Source: Fuscovulum sp. | GTDB lineage: Bacteria; Pseudomonadota; Alphaproteobacteria; Rhodobacterales; Rhodobacteraceae | Reading direction: 5' to 3' | NCBI GenBank assembly: GCA_035192965.1 | Contig: CP136571.1 | Location: forward strand, 330,501 to 394,500 | Length of the DNA stretch: 64,000 nucleotides | Position numbers and translations under genes: made by a program | The notes under the pieces: model-generated | Told to the model about the DNA's origin: nothing | Seen by the model: the letters and a program-made list of their open reading frames with translations, nothing else | Databases searched by the model: none | Shown here: piece by piece, positions 63,253 to 64,000 of the stretch | How positions within the stretch are numbered: position 1 is the first letter of the stretch | Layout: each line of letters begins with the position of its first letter

Positions 63253-64000
63253 CTACACCCGATCCAGCCGCAGCCAGCGGCTACTGGCGAAATAGGCCAG
63301 CGTCACCACCGCCATCAGCACCACCGAAAGGGCCGAGGCCAGCGGGAAATTCCCGCTTCGCCCCATTTGCAGCATGATCAGCTGCGGCAGCGTCAGTTCC
63401 GCATTCCCACCCAGAATCTGCGGCGTGATGTAATCCCCGATGCACAGAACAAAGGTCAGAAACGCCCCCGTCACGACGCCTGGCAGCGTCAATGGCAGGA
63501 TCACATGCCGGAATGTTGCCCAACGCCCGGCCCCAAGGTCCGCCGCCGCCCGCGCATAGTTGGGCGAAAGCTGGATCAGGTTGGCGTAAATCGTCAGCGT
63601 CAGCAGCATCACAAAGAAATGGACGAACCCGATCACCGTAGCCGTCCGCGTGGCCGCAATCTCCAACGGTTCGGCAATCAGCCCCAGCCCCAACAGGGCC
63701 TTGTTGACCACCCCGTTCTGCCCCAGCACCAGCAGCCACGCATAGGACCGCACCACATAAGATGTCCAGAACGGCAGAACCGCCATCAGCAGCGCCAGCC
63801 GCTGCCACCGCGCCGGCACCCGAAAGGCAATGATCGCGGCCAAGGGATAGGCCAGCAGGACGGAAACCACCGTCACCACCAGCGTGATCTCAAGGCTGTT
63901 CAGCAGCGCCTTGAACATCGTCCAATCGGTGAAGATGCGGATGTAATTTCCTGGGTCAAACCCCGCCACCACCTCGCGCCCTTCCATCCGCGCAAAGGAC
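63253..64000 (-). CDS. ABC transporter permease, PotB-like, N-terminus outside window
   Basis: At least 249 codons of a second permease; the frame stays open through 64000 and an internal Met at 63987 is probably not the start, since PotB-like proteins have an additional N-terminal helix and are about 280-300 aa. Visible helices include MFKALLNSLEITLVVTVVSVLLAYPLAAIIAF and the EAA-type loop NYARAAADLGAGRWATFRHVILPLTLPG. The substrate-binding protein gene should lie just outside the right edge. Confidence 0.9.
   Translation of the reverse strand, partial: SFARMEGREVVAGFDPGNYIRIFTDWTMFKALLNSLEITLVVTVVSVLLAYPLAAIIAFRVPARWQRLALLMAVLPFWTSYVVRSYAWLLVLGQNGVVNKALLGLGLIAEPLEIAATRTATVIGFVHFFVMLLTLTIYANLIQLSPNYARAAADLGAGRWATFRHVILPLTLPGVVTGAFLTFVLCIGDYITPQILGGNAELTLPQLIMLQMGRSGNFPLASALSVVLMAVVTLAYFASSRWLRLDRV

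Noticed and set aside
1..64000. tRNA, rRNA, CRISPR array, prophage or intact insertion sequence
   Set aside because: I found no cloverleaf-like sequence, spaced repeats, integrase/transposase genes or terminal repeats that would support any of these.

Overview
This 64-kb window is GC-rich, gene-dense chromosome of an alphaproteobacterium, most probably a member of the Rhodobacterales (Rhodobacter/Paracoccus relatives). The evidence is gene order: mnmG-mnmE-rho-hemJ, then an intergenic region with origin features, then maf-aroE-coaE-dnaQ and secB; an hslV/hslU operon; trxA-addA-addB-murU-amgK-tsaE-divL; and the regB / senC-regA-hvrA-hvrB-ahcY cluster known from Rhodobacter capsulatus. I see no rRNA, tRNA, CRISPR array, prophage or intact insertion sequence. 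The organism assignment is inference from gene content and synteny.

Region 1 (1-16.6 kb) is the replication-origin neighbourhood. A parS-like site (1267-1282) covers the start codon of mnmG. The 431-bp gap between hemJ and maf (4462-4892) has several DnaA-box-like motifs flanking a 39-nt stretch that is 87 percent A+T, and is the best candidate for oriC. Rightward from it runs maf-aroE-coaE-dnaQ. Beyond lie secB and fxsA, a Tim44-like protein, mltA, an Smr protein, an MFS transporter, a lipoprotein alpha/beta hydrolase, and an hslV - membrane protein - hslU operon joined by ATGA overlaps.

Region 2 (16.6-26.8 kb, all minus strand) holds trxA, the AddAB recombination nuclease, the MurU/AmgK muramate-recycling pair, tsaE, and a kinase-less PAS protein in the position of divL. 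The last has a full CtrA-type box (TTAA-N7-TTAA) about 47 bp upstream.

Region 3 (26.8-33.2 kb) is the redox/light regulon: regB divergent from senC-regA-hvrA, then the LysR gene hvrB, an unrecognised 50-codon ORF, an HD hydrolase and ahcY. Region 4 (33.2-41.2 kb) holds small conserved proteins, tsaD-gpsA-yciI-EVE on one strand and hemD - mitofilin-like - hemY on the other.

Region 5 (41.4-49.1 kb) is a phosphorelay cluster: a response regulator with a degenerate GGDEF-like output domain, an Hpt protein, two related hybrid histidine kinases without evident membrane segments, and a stand-alone receiver. It is the least explained part of the window and the best place to look for an undescribed signalling system. 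Region 6 (49.1-64 kb) is more accessory: a P1B-4-type metal ATPase, a transglutaminase-like cysteine proteinase, a TPR-sulfotransferase, an acidic repeat-containing secreted protein, a 0.7-kb gene-free stretch, a TetR-controlled RND efflux operon with a clear operator, and a polyamine-type ABC transporter operon that also encodes a metallo-beta-lactamase-fold hydrolase and an agmatinase-family ureohydrolase. The last permease gene runs off the right edge, and mnmG runs off the left edge.
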